A DNA stretch of 64,000 nucleotides from Aerococcus urinaehominis. Its GTDB lineage: Bacteria; Bacillota; Bacilli; Lactobacillales; Aerococcaceae. Location: positions 372,001-436,000 of the forward strand of contig NZ_CP014163.1 in the NCBI RefSeq assembly GCF_001543245.1, in the 5' to 3' direction. Position numbers and translations under genes: made by a program. Of this stretch, positions 37,453-47,393 are shown piece by piece. Every line of letters begins with the position of its first letter. Within the stretch, counting starts at the first letter, position 1. The notes under the pieces are model-generated. The model had not been told where the DNA came from. It saw nothing but the letters and a program-made list of their open reading frames with translations, and made no database searches.

Positions 37453-38157
37453 ATGAAATTTTCTAGACCTATTTTATTTTTAATTACAGGACTAGCCTTG
37501 GCGGCCTGTGGTAACGACCAGAGGGATTACCAAAGTAAAAAAGAAGCTAATCAGGAAGCTGACCAAACACAGCTCACAAGTGAGAATCAAGACCGGGTCT
37601 TTAAAATTAATGAATCGATTCCAATTATGGTGGACTATGATAATGGTCAAAGTTTGGATACCCATCCAGGTCAATTAGAATTAAAAGTTAATAATAGCTA
37701 CCTAGGCCAGGCGGCGGAGGACTACCTCGCCGACCAAAACCCAGCTAACGAGCCAGCTCCTGAAGGTTACCAGTGGCTTGTACTAAACAGTGCATTAAAG
37801 CTAGTCGATGGTACCAATGACTATCCCTACACTTATGACCTAACAGCTAGTGTAGAAGACCAAAATGGTCAAGCTATTGATCAATTTATGGCGACCGCTT
37901 TTTCTGACAATCCCTTGATTGGTCAGGAGCTTACTTTAGGCGAGACGATAACCGGCGATATAGTCCTTTTAGTGCCTGAAAATCTCAGTGGCGTACAGTT
38001 AACCCTGAGCTCACTAAATGGTGGCTCAGCTAGCCAAATTGACCTGTCAAGGATAAATGACCAAACTTCTTCTGACAACAATGAAGAAAATCAAGAACCT
38101 GACGTCAATCAGTCTGACCAAACTGGTGATGAATCAGCTAGCCAAACACCTGAATAA
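37453..38157 (+). CDS. Lipoprotein with DUF4352/DUF5067-like domain
   Basis: It has 234 residues. The start at 37453 (MKFSRPILFLITGLALAACG) has GGGAGG and yields a lipobox LAAC with Cys about 20. A D/Q/N-rich linker follows, then a beta-sandwich-like region (about 60-205). The strand pattern WLVLNSALKLVDGTNDYP..TYDLTASVED..GEL is similar to telokin-like DUF4352/DUF5067 lipoproteins. An acidic tail ends the protein. The family assignment is tentative and the function unknown. It is monocistronic with its own promoter and terminator, next to another lipoprotein on the opposite strand. Confidence 0.65.
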   Translation: MKFSRPILFLITGLALAACGNDQRDYQSKKEANQEADQTQLTSENQDRVFKINESIPIMVDYDNGQSLDTHPGQLELKVNNSYLGQAAEDYLADQNPANEPAPEGYQWLVLNSALKLVDGTNDYPYTYDLTASVEDQNGQAIDQFMATAFSDNPLIGQELTLGETITGDIVLLVPENLSGVQLTLSSLNGGSASQIDLSRINDQTSSDNNEENQEPDVNQSDQTGDESASQTPE

Positions 38158-38166
38158 ATGTAAGAA

Positions 38167-38198
38167 AAAAGCCAACTTCTGAAAGTTGGCTTTTTTTG
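38167..38198 (+). terminator. Terminator of the 234-aa lipoprotein and the GPH gene
   Basis: AAAAAAGCCAACTT/AAGTTGGCTTTTTTT with loop CTGA. Good tracts on both strands serve the convergent pair. Confidence 0.9.
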
Positions 38199-38213
38199 GC
38201 TGTTTATAAATTA

Positions 38214-39662
38214 TTAATAGTCATCTTCATCAAGGTCAACAAATGGATTTTGTTCTGCCCGTTCAATATTGTGAGCAGCCATTTTAGCCCGAAGTTCATC
38301 ATCAATATTCCAAATAAAGCGGAAGCATAAATATGAGCCTAGAGCAGCAAAAGCCGGTACAAGAACGTTCATCACAGTTAAACCAAAGATAGTGCCATCA
38401 GATTGGGCTAGACCTGCTTCAGCAGCAGCGGTATCATAGCCAATCCAACCAATCATTAAGATAACCAAGGATTGAGATAACATTTGACCTAAACGGCGGG
38501 TTAATGAGAAGTTACCATAAATCGTACCCTCAGAACGTTTACCAGTTAGGTACTCGTTATAATCAATAGATTCTGATACGAGACCCCATTGTAGGGAAAT
38601 AGACATGTTCATAAAACCAGCAGCTAGACCGTGCCATATCAGATAAACTAATGGCGATAAAGAAGTTACCTGCATTAGACCAAATAAGCTTAAGAACATA
38701 ATAACTGAAATAATCAAGAAAATACGGATAAGATGTACAGTAGAACCAACCACCCGCACCAAGGCTGGTGAAGCCAATAAGGCGACTAATGAAATAGCAG
38801 TTGTCACAATTGACATATAAGACATGATACCGAGATTACCGAAAACGTCAGCAAACATATACATTGAGGTTTGTCCAAACAATTGTTGGCCAAACACGAT
38901 GATAATTGAATGAAGCGCTAAGGCTAAGAAAGCACGGTTCTCTTTAATAGTGACAAAAATATCGGTAAATTTAGCGCCTTCTTCTTCCTCGCCTGATACC
39001 ATTTCTTGGACGGAGACATTCCGTTCCTCAGTCCATGCATAGTGGATAAAGATAATAAAACCACCTAAGATAGCAGCAATGACAGCACAGACAGCATAGC
39101 CTGTAGTGTTTTCTCCCAAGCGAGCTAATACTGCAGGTACCATAGCCTGAGTAATAAAAATACCAATAATAGAGCCTAGACCACGGGCTGAGGCTAGGGT
39201 AGTCCGCTCCTCATCATTAAGGGCCATCACCCCTAGGAGCGATCCCATCCCGATATTCATCATGGTATAACCTAATTCATAAATAACTTTAAATAGAAAA
39301 ATGGCTACTACTTGAACTGCGCCCGAAAAATAAGTTGGAGCAGCAAAGAAAGAGATTAATCCTACCACAATTAGAGGGATTGACCAAAGGATCCATGGAC
39401 GGAACTTGTCACGAGCGCCTGAATGATTAGCAAAGGCCTTGTCCATCAAGGTACCCATTAATGGGTCATTTATCATATCCTAAATATTCCATACTAATAA
39501 TAGGGCTGACAGGGTCGCAAACGAAACCCCTAATACATTAGTCACATAACGGTTCATATAACTTGAAACTAAGATAAGAGTGATAACCCCACCCATGTCA
39601 CCAGCTGCATAACCGATCCGGTGCTTCCAAGTCAATGTACTCTCTAAATTTTTTTCTTCCAT
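38214..39662 (-). pseudogene. GPH-family sugar:cation symporter with an in-frame stop
   Basis: Glycoside-pentoside-hexuronide transporters carry sugars with H+ or Na+ through 12 helices. The gene starts at the ATG at 39662 (MEEKNLESTLTWKHRIGY, AAGGGG upstream) and reads to VWNI, then TAG at 39482-39480, then DMINDPLMGTLMDKAF in the same frame to 38214. A tryptophan (TGG) is likely at the stop, since the family has W-D-x-x-N-D-P here. The stop falls at about residue 61, so no working transporter is made unless the stop is read through. Everything else looks intact (about 482 residues). It could be a sequencing error. Confidence 0.82.
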
Positions 39663-39751
39663 AAAAATATTCCCCTTAAATATTCTCACCTTAAAATCCT
39701 GTTTCCACTTAAACAGCCAGTTAAGCGGTTACATTCCCTCAAAGCTCATTT

Positions 39752-39780
39752 AATATAACATGTAAAACGCTTTCTTACAA
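39752..39780 (-). promoter_or_regulatory. Promoter of the GPH gene with cre-like site
   Basis: Minus strand TTGTAA (39780-39775), 17 bases, TATATT (39757-39752). The spacer contains AAAGCGTTTT, a catabolite-response-like core inside an imperfect palindrome (39761-39779). The fit to the CcpA consensus is inexact. Confidence 0.55.
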
Positions 39781-39820
39781 TAGTATTTTTAAGAATTTTT
39801 TATATTATTTTCCGAGTTTT

Positions 39821-39834
39821 TGAAAACGCTTCAC
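39821..39834 (+). promoter_or_regulatory. cre-like site before the PTS gene
   Basis: TGAAAACGCTTCAC resembles TGNAANCGNTNNCA except for one missing base near the end. It overlaps the -35 at 39830, where CcpA binding would repress. Confidence 0.5.
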
Positions 39835-39858
39835 ATTTTCAGCTTTTTTTCTTATAAT
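39830..39858 (+). promoter_or_regulatory. Promoter of the PTS permease
   Basis: TTCACA (39830-39835), 17 bases, TATAAT (39853-39858). A short hairpin CACCT-GCTT-AGGTG follows in the leader at about 39866-39879. Confidence 0.65.
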
Positions 39859-39903
39859 AGGTAAGCACCTGCTTAGGTGACAAAATTTTAAGGAGTGATT
39901 GTC

Positions 39904-42093
39904 GTGTCCAAAGCGACTACTAAGGCTGAACTTAGAGCGCAAACGGGGCAGAATAAAATTTTTGGTGCCCTACAAAAGCTCGGCCAAACATTTATGCTAC
40001 CCATTTCCCTCTTACCTGTAGCAGGTTTATTCCTAGGTATTGGTTCATCTTTTACTAACCCAACCAATATTGACATGTTCAACCTGTCAGGCATCCTATA
40101 TCCGGGTTCCATCCTTTACGGCTTATTATCGATATTAGCTGAGGCTGGCAATGTTATCTTTGCCCATCTAGGACTATTCTTTGGCATCTCTATTGCTGCC
40201 GGCTTGGCCAAGGCTGAGAAAGGTGTTTCAACACTATCTGCTATTATTGGTTACTTTGTAATTTATGCTGCCATGACTGCAACCTTACATAACTTCCGTG
40301 ACATGGAAGCTTTGGGGCAAGTCCAAGGCTTGTTATCAAATTATCTGGGCTTTGAAAACACTATGAATCTAGGAGTAATTGGTGGAATTGCTATCGGCTG
40401 TATTGTTGTCTACCTCCACAATCGCTACTATACAATCGAGCTCCCTGAAGCCCTCTCCTTCTTTGGCGGCACCCATTTTATTCCCATTGCTGCCTCTGTA
40501 GCAGGGGTTTTAATGGGTATTCTAATGGCTTTTATTTGGCCTTTGATTTCATGGGGCTTTTCAAGCCTAGGTGCTATAATTGCTGGTATGGGCGTATTTG
40601 GTATCTTCTTGTATGCCTATATTTACCGGGCCCTGATCCCTTTTGGTCTCCACCATGTTTTTTACTTGCCATTCTGGCAAACAGCCATCGGTGGTACCGC
40701 GGTTGTAGCTGGAAAAACTGTTGTAGGGGCTCAAAATATTGTCTTTGCCCAATTAGCTGCGGGTGAGCCAATTTCTCCTCATGCCGCTGCCCACTTCTCA
40801 TACATGTTCCCTGTTATGCTATTTGGTATTCCAGCGGCCTGTGCAGCCCTTTATCAAGTCGCCTACCCTGATCGCAAAGAAGAGGTGCGCGGTTTCTACA
40901 CATCTGCAGGCTTGACTTCGTTTGCGACTGGAATTACTGAACCAATTGAATTTGCCTTTGTGTTCGCCTCGCCAGCCATGTATTACGGTATTCATTGTGT
41001 CATGTATGGTATTGCTGCTATCCTCTGTTATGTTTTAGGAGCAGGGGTTGCTGTTGCCTTCTCAGGTGGGGTTATTGACTTTGTGCTCTATGGACTTTTA
41101 CCAGGTAATGCAATTTCAGGTTGGCTACCAGTTGCCTTGATTGGTTTGGCCTATATATTTATTTATTACTTTATGTTCCGTTGGGCTGCCGTAAAATTCG
41201 ATTGGAAAACACCTGGTCGAGAGGATAATCTAGCGGCCGGTCCTGTAAGCTTTGACGATAAACAATACGACCAACTCGATGAACGCCAACAAAGAGCCTA
41301 TCGAATAGTTAGTGGTCTAGGCGGTACTGATAACCTACAGGATTTTACTAACTGCGCGACACGTTTGCGGGTTACTGTTAAAGATGGTAATCAAGTCAAT
41401 GAAGGTATGCTAAAGACGACTGGTAGTTCTGCTGTAGTTAAGAATGGTAATAACATTCAGGTCGTATATGGGTCAACCGTACCAAATGTTAAGACTTCTG
41501 TTGACCAATTGATTAGTGATGGCTACGCACCTAGTCACGGTGAATCATCTGACCAATTGTCAGCTGAATCTGATGATAAGTTAGATAAAGACTTAGAGCC
41601 TAGTCATGCAGACAGTCAAGAAAAAGGATTACTTCTTGACTTCAAATCACCTGGTTATGGTGAAATTATCGCTTTAGACCAAGTAGATGATCCAGTCTTT
41701 GGTACTGGCATCATGGGTCAAGGTTTTGCTTTGCGCCCTAACCAAGCAGAAATCACTAGTCCAATAGCTGGTAAAATCATGATGGTCATGGACTCTAAAC
41801 ATGCAATCGGTCTAGAAACAGAGCAAGGTTTAGAAGTCCTTATTCATATGGGTATCGATACAGTTGCCTTAGATGGTCAAGGTTTTGAAGTTTTAGTTGC
41901 TGCAGGTGACCAGGTTGAAGCCGGACAAGCCCTGGCAAAAATGGACCTGGCTTATATCAATGACCAAGGCAAGGCTACCGATGTCATTGTTGTCGTAACC
42001 AATTCAGCTGATAAGGTGCTTACAGAAGAAACTTTTTCCAAAACTGAAGCAAGCCCTCAAGACAAAGCAGCTGAGTTTAAAACGAAAATATAA
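39904..42093 (+). CDS. PTS glucose/maltose-family permease EIICBA
   Basis: This enzyme II imports and phosphorylates a sugar using phosphate from HPr. The protein has about 729 residues in the order EIIC-EIIB-EIIA. EIIC (about 1-430) holds LPISLLPVAGLFLGIGS, the GLHHVFYLPFW segment and GITEPIEFAF. EIIB (about 455-545) has the phospho-cysteine in FTNCATRLRV. EIIA (about 580-725) has the phospho-histidine in VLIHMGIDTV. The start is GTG at 39904, 8 bases after AAGGAG; a GTG 3 codons earlier lies inside that site. The sugar cannot be decided, though the family handles glucose, maltose or N-acetylglucosamine. It is divergent from the broken GPH gene. Confidence 0.88.
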   Translation: MSKATTKAELRAQTGQNKIFGALQKLGQTFMLPISLLPVAGLFLGIGSSFTNPTNIDMFNLSGILYPGSILYGLLSILAEAGNVIFAHLGLFFGISIAAGLAKAEKGVSTLSAIIGYFVIYAAMTATLHNFRDMEALGQVQGLLSNYLGFENTMNLGVIGGIAIGCIVVYLHNRYYTIELPEALSFFGGTHFIPIAASVAGVLMGILMAFIWPLISWGFSSLGAIIAGMGVFGIFLYAYIYRALIPFGLHHVFYLPFWQTAIGGTAVVAGKTVVGAQNIVFAQLAAGEPISPHAAAHFSYMFPVMLFGIPAACAALYQVAYPDRKEEVRGFYTSAGLTSFATGITEPIEFAFVFASPAMYYGIHCVMYGIAAILCYVLGAGVAVAFSGGVIDFVLYGLLPGNAISGWLPVALIGLAYIFIYYFMFRWAAVKFDWKTPGREDNLAAGPVSFDDKQYDQLDERQQRAYRIVSGLGGTDNLQDFTNCATRLRVTVKDGNQVNEGMLKTTGSSAVVKNGNNIQVVYGSTVPNVKTSVDQLISDGYAPSHGESSDQLSAESDDKLDKDLEPSHADSQEKGLLLDFKSPGYGEIIALDQVDDPVFGTGIMGQGFALRPNQAEITSPIAGKIMMVMDSKHAIGLETEQGLEVLIHMGIDTVALDGQGFEVLVAAGDQVEAGQALAKMDLAYINDQGKATDVIVVVTNSADKVLTEETFSKTEASPQDKAAEFKTKI

Positions 42094-42113
42094 TCGATAG
42101 ATTTGTATGTAAG

Positions 42114-42145
42114 AGCTCGGGGCATTAGTCCCGGGCTTTCCGCTT
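42114..42145 (+). terminator. Terminator of the PTS gene
   Basis: AGCTCGGG/CCCGGGCT with loop GCATTAGT and a weak tract TTTCCGCTTTT. Confidence 0.7.
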
Positions 42146-42169
42146 TTATGCGAACACTTGCAACATAGT

Positions 42170-42267
42170 CGGGTGCCAAGAAGCTGGACTGAAGTCCTTT
42201 CACTAGCTAGTTCACATGTGCTTGATTAAAATAGCAGCAAATTTATACTAACCAGCTTAGCAGCCCG
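42170..42267. repeat. Imperfect long inverted repeat, possible structured RNA
   Basis: The 231-base gap before dnaJ has no ORF. CGGG-TGC (42170-42176) pairs with GCA-G-CCCG (42260-42267), and AAGCTGG (42181-42187) with CCAGCTT (42252-42258). Inside are GGAC-TGAA-GTCC (42186-42197) and the palindromes ACTAGCTAGT and CACATGTG. The strand is undecided. No promoter is evident. Confidence 0.35.
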
Positions 42268-42283
42268 TTCCTAAAAAACATAA

Positions 42284-42323
42284 AACCAGTCCAAGTTTTA
42301 ATAATAACTTGGACTGGTTTTTG
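42284..42323 (-). terminator. Terminator of dnaJ
   Basis: AAAACCAGTCCAAGTT/AACTTGGACTGGTTTTT, 2 bases past the dnaJ stop. Confidence 0.92.
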
Positions 42324-42324
42324 C

Positions 42325-43503
42325 TTAATCTTTAAATGCATTTTTTATTTTATCAAAGAAGTTTTCTTCTTCTTCAGAGACATTATCCCCAGACGCTTGC
42401 GCAAAATCACGCATGGCTTGTTTCTGGGCATCATTCATATTCTTAGGCGTAATGACTTTAACAGTCACATTTTGGTCCCCATTGGTCTTGGCATTTAATT
42501 GCGGCAAGCCCTTGCCTTTAAGTCTAAAGGTTCTACCAGACTGGGTCCCCGCAGGTATTTTCATGGATACTTTTCCATGAACAGTTGGAATTTCAACTTC
42601 ATCACCCAAAGCAGCTTGGGCAAAATTAATTGGCAACTCAAATTCAATATTAGCCCCATTGCGTCTAAAGATTTTGCTTGCTTTAACGCGGAAAACAACA
42701 TACAAATCACCAGCAGGACCACCATTTAAGCCGGCATTACCTTGACCTTGGACCCGCATGCGTTGGCCGTCATCCACACCTGCAGGTATAGTAACTTCAA
42801 CACTATGATTAACTGTTTCCCGACCTGATCCTTGACAGTTTGTACATGGCTCTTCAATCACCTGGCCTTGGCCATGACAGTTAGGACAAACACCCTGAGT
42901 CATCACCCGACCAAGGGGGGTATTACGCTCTTGTTGGACTTGACCACGACCATGGCAGGTTGGACAGGTTTTTACCGAAGAACCCGGCTTAGCCCCAGAA
43001 CCAGAACAAACATGGCAGTCTTGTTCTCGCTTGTAGCGAATCGTTTTAGTAACGCCCTTGACCACTTCTTCAAATTCTAAGTCGATGGTGTATTGGAGGT
43101 CATCGCCTTGCCGCGGAGCATTGGGATCAACGGTGCGACCGCCACCAAAGCCGCCAAAGCCAGCGCCGCCACCAAAGAATTGTTCGAAGATATCTTCAAA
43201 TCCAGCCCCGGAACCAGAGTAGCTATACGAGCCACTACCGAAGTCTGACCAGCCACCAGTGCCACCACCAAAGCCGCCATTAGCACCAGCATGACCATAA
43301 GCATCATAAGCCGCCTTCTTCTGGTCGTCGCTGAGCACTTCATAAGCCTCAGTCACCTCTTTAAATTTTTCATCTGCCCCTGGCTCTTTATTTAAGTCAG
43401 GGTGATATTTTTTTGATAGCTTACGATAGGCCTTTTTAATTTCAGCCTGGCTAGCATCCTTTGATAGTCCTAAGACCTCATAATAATCGCGTTTTTCAGC
43501 CAT
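42325..43503 (-). CDS. dnaJ: Chaperone DnaJ
   Basis: DnaJ delivers unfolded protein to DnaK and stimulates its ATPase. The 392 residues contain the J domain (1-70, HPD in [11 protein letters not shown]). A glycine/phenylalanine-rich linker (about 75-135) follows, then a zinc-finger region with four CxxCxGxG-type repeats ([32 protein letters not shown]) and the C-terminal substrate domains. Full length. It is the last gene of the hrcA operon, separated from dnaK by 120 bases containing a long hairpin. Confidence 0.98.
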   Translation of the reverse strand: MAEKRDYYEVLGLSKDASQAEIKKAYRKLSKKYHPDLNKEPGADEKFKEVTEAYEVLSDDQKKAAYDAYGHAGANGGFGGGTGGWSDFGSGSYSYSGSGAGFEDIFEQFFGGGAGFGGFGGGRTVDPNAPRQGDDLQYTIDLEFEEVVKGVTKTIRYKREQDCHVCSGSGAKPGSSVKTCPTCHGRGQVQQERNTPLGRVMTQGVCPNCHGQGQVIEEPCTNCQGSGRETVNHSVEVTIPAGVDDGQRMRVQGQGNAGLNGGPAGDLYVVFRVKASKIFRRNGANIEFELPINFAQAALGDEVEIPTVHGKVSMKIPAGTQSGRTFRLKGKGLPQLNAKTNGDQNVTVKVITPKNMNDAQKQAMRDFAQASGDNVSEEEENFFDKIKNAFKD

Positions 43504-43550
43504 CTAAGTCCTCCTCACTAATTAGATAAACTAGTTACAAATAAAGGAAA

Positions 43551-43594
43551 GCCAGGACGTGTGGCCTTGTTGTTAAGTGCCAACACATCCTGGC
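43551..43594 (-). terminator. Hairpin between dnaK and dnaJ
   Basis: GCCAGGA..GTGT..GGC and GCC..ACAC..TCCTGGC arms form about 14 pairs, followed by TTTCCTTTATTT. It probably reduces dnaJ relative to dnaK by partial termination or serves as a processing or stabilising site. Confidence 0.65.
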
Positions 43595-43623
43595 CAAAGC
43601 TTTATTTAACTTACTAGTTGCTA

Positions 43624-45456
<1,833 letters not shown>

Positions 45457-45488
45457 TTATTATCTCCTTTAATCTAAATTTTACCAGT

Positions 45489-46028
45489 CTACTGAGCAAT
45501 AATAACCATAGCCGGTCGTAAAATCCGGTCTTTTAATAGATAGCCCTTTTGGTAAACTTCTACAATTTCTTCAGGTTCTTGACCCTCTTCTAGGGGCACT
45601 GAAGAAACAGATTGGTGGAAGTTAGGGTCGAAAATATCACCTTTCGGATCAATCACTTCAACACCTTCTCCAGCCAAGGCTTCTAGTAAGCCTTTATAAA
45701 CCATCTCGACTCCCTTTTTCAGGTTTTCAGAGGCTTCATCATCAGCTTCAATCGCTAAAGCGCGCTCTAAATTATCCATAGATGGGATAATTTTTTCCGC
45801 TAGGCTTTGTGACCGATATTTTGCTAAATCTTGCCTTTCCTTACCAAAACGGTTATGCATGTTCTGGATTTCAGCAGATAGTCTTAAAATTTTATCATCT
45901 TTTTCATCCAATTGGGCCTGTAGCTCATCGGTGACCGGTTGGTCGGTGATTTCTTCAACCTGGTCTTCAGTAAGCTCAGGACCCTTTTGGTCTTGGTTTA
46001 CATCTTGATTTTTATTTTCGTCTTCCAC
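45489..46028 (-). CDS. grpE: Nucleotide exchange factor GrpE
   Basis: GrpE releases ADP from DnaK. The 179 residues comprise an acidic N-terminal tail, a long coiled coil (about 35-85, LDEKDDKILRLSAEIQNMHNRF) and the beta domain ending GYLLKDRILRPAMVIIAQ. The start is GTG at 46028, 9 bases after AAGGAGG. It lies 17 bases after hrcA in the same operon. Confidence 0.95.
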   Translation of the reverse strand: MEDENKNQDVNQDQKGPELTEDQVEEITDQPVTDELQAQLDEKDDKILRLSAEIQNMHNRFGKERQDLAKYRSQSLAEKIIPSMDNLERALAIEADDEASENLKKGVEMVYKGLLEALAGEGVEVIDPKGDIFDPNFHQSVSSVPLEEGQEPEEIVEVYQKGYLLKDRILRPAMVIIAQ

Positions 46029-46045
46029 TAGACATGGCCTCCTTA

Positions 46046-47092
46046 TTAACTTTTTCCGTTTTCAAAGCGAAACATTTCGCGCCGGAAACTTTGTAGTAAT
46101 TGAGCTAACTTCAAGTATGACATATTATCAGGTCCCAAAACCGCAAAGATCATATCTTTGTCTTTTTTTCCCAAATTCAATCGCATTGAAATTATACTCA
46201 AATTATCAAAATTATCATTCCCCAGTTCACCACCAACCTGGATTTGAATACCATCTTGGGGCGGTTCTAAGACTGACACTAGGTATTGCGGTTGATCTAA
46301 CAGTTGATTAATTTTTTTTATTTGTAAGTAATCATTACTGTTAGCTAGTTGGTTAAATAAGTTTTCTCGGCCTCTTATCCGCAAACGGTCGCCTTCTATC
46401 TTCTTCAAAAGATAATTGAAGATATTATTTTCATAGAAGACGTCACTATAGTTATCTGTAAAGAAGCGACGGGCATTATTCTGTAATTCTAGAATAACCT
46501 CTACCAGTGGTTTACCAACTAGGGCCTGGTTGATTGCCTGAACCATATCTTCGATTTGAGCGAAGCTGATTTCGTCATCAAGTTGAAAAACCTGACTTTC
46601 AACCATATTTTTATCAGTAACCATTATTGCCATTGCCTTATCAGAAGTTACTTGAACAACTTGAAAGCGGGCAAGGCGGTGGTTATCCATGGCTGGTCCC
46701 AAAGCAATTGCTACATACTGGGTTAAATCTGCCATGACGTCAGCGGCCTTGAGCATGACATCAGTCATCTCTACAAAAGGTGATGAAAAAATTTGTCTCA
46801 GTTCAGCTAAAGCATCCGGACTTAAATCTTCATCAATCATGCCACCCTGTTTGGGTAAAATGTAATTTATATAATAACGATAACCCAAATCATCAGGTAA
46901 ACGACCCGATGAACTGTGGGTTTTAGTTAGCATGCCAAGTTTTTCAAGACGAGCCATCTCAGCTCTAATTGTGGCTGATGAGGCATTAATATCCGCTAGC
47001 TCTGCTAAGGCTTTAGAACCGACTGGCTGCTCATCGACAGTATAGCGGTCGATAATCGCTTTTAATATTTTACTTTGACGATCGGTTAACAT
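46046..47092 (-). CDS. hrcA: Heat-inducible transcription repressor HrcA
   Basis: HrcA binds CIRCE elements and represses chaperone operons until heat or GroEL depletion releases them. The 348 residues have an N-terminal winged helix (about 1-75, LTDRQSKILKAIIDRYTVDEQPVGSKAL and SSATIRAEMARLEKLG). The GAF-like core follows, with HSSSGRLPDDLGYRYYI. The ATG at 47092 has GAGGTG. A CIRCE-like repeat stands immediately upstream, so it regulates itself; a CtsR box adds a second control. Confidence 0.97.
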   Translation of the reverse strand: MLTDRQSKILKAIIDRYTVDEQPVGSKALAELADINASSATIRAEMARLEKLGMLTKTHSSSGRLPDDLGYRYYINYILPKQGGMIDEDLSPDALAELRQIFSSPFVEMTDVMLKAADVMADLTQYVAIALGPAMDNHRLARFQVVQVTSDKAMAIMVTDKNMVESQVFQLDDEISFAQIEDMVQAINQALVGKPLVEVILELQNNARRFFTDNYSDVFYENNIFNYLLKKIEGDRLRIRGRENLFNQLANSNDYLQIKKINQLLDQPQYLVSVLEPPQDGIQIQVGGELGNDNFDNLSIISMRLNLGKKDKDMIFAVLGPDNMSYLKLAQLLQSFRREMFRFENGKS

Positions 47093-47105
47093 TTTATCAC
47101 CTCTT

Positions 47106-47132
47106 TTAGCACTTGCCTCCCTCGACTGCTAA
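47106..47132 (-). promoter_or_regulatory. CIRCE-like element
   Basis: TTAGCACTT (47106-47114), 9 bases, GACTGCTAA (47124-47132). This matches TTAGCACTC-N9-GAGTGCTAA with one change per arm. It lies between the promoter and the hrcA start. Confidence 0.88.
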
Positions 47133-47139
47133 CAACTAT

Positions 47140-47168
47140 ATAATAGCACGTAGCAGGGTAAAAGTCAA
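47140..47168 (-). promoter_or_regulatory. Promoter of hrcA-grpE-dnaK-dnaJ
   Basis: Minus strand TTGACT (47168-47163), 17 bases, TATTAT (47145-47140); the -10 is TG-C extended. Confidence 0.82.
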
Positions 47169-47179
47169 TAAAAGTCAAA
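47163..47179 (-). promoter_or_regulatory. CtsR box at the hrcA promoter
   Basis: AGTCAAT-AAA-AGTCAAA fits the CtsR heptamer repeat RGTCAAA-NNN-RGTCAAA with one mismatch. It overlaps the -35, in the same arrangement as at clpP. The remaining gap, 47180-47350, shows only weak hairpins and no ORF. Confidence 0.82.
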
Positions 47180-47350
47180 TGGTTTTCTGATTAAACTTGC
47201 TAATATCGGTCTCTAGTCGGAGATAAACTTGGCGGGATGATATGAATGCTGACTAATATCTTTGCATCTAATATTTTATATATATTGAGAGCGGCGAAGG
47301 CCTGTAACCATAGCCAGGCAGCGATGATGACATAAGAGCTAGTGAAAACG

Positions 47351-47377
47351 AAAAAACCTGTGGCTAATACCACAGGT
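47351..47377 (-). terminator. Terminator of hemW
   Basis: ACCTGTGG/CCACAGGT with loop TATTAG, followed by T6 on the minus strand. Confidence 0.9.
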
Positions 47378-47393
47378 CCTTAACAAATTTTTG

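Noticed and set aside
47180-47350. Folded RNA upstream of hrcA
   Set aside because: Only short hairpins (GATAT/ATATC, GCCTG/CAGGC) that do not nest; within what chance could give.
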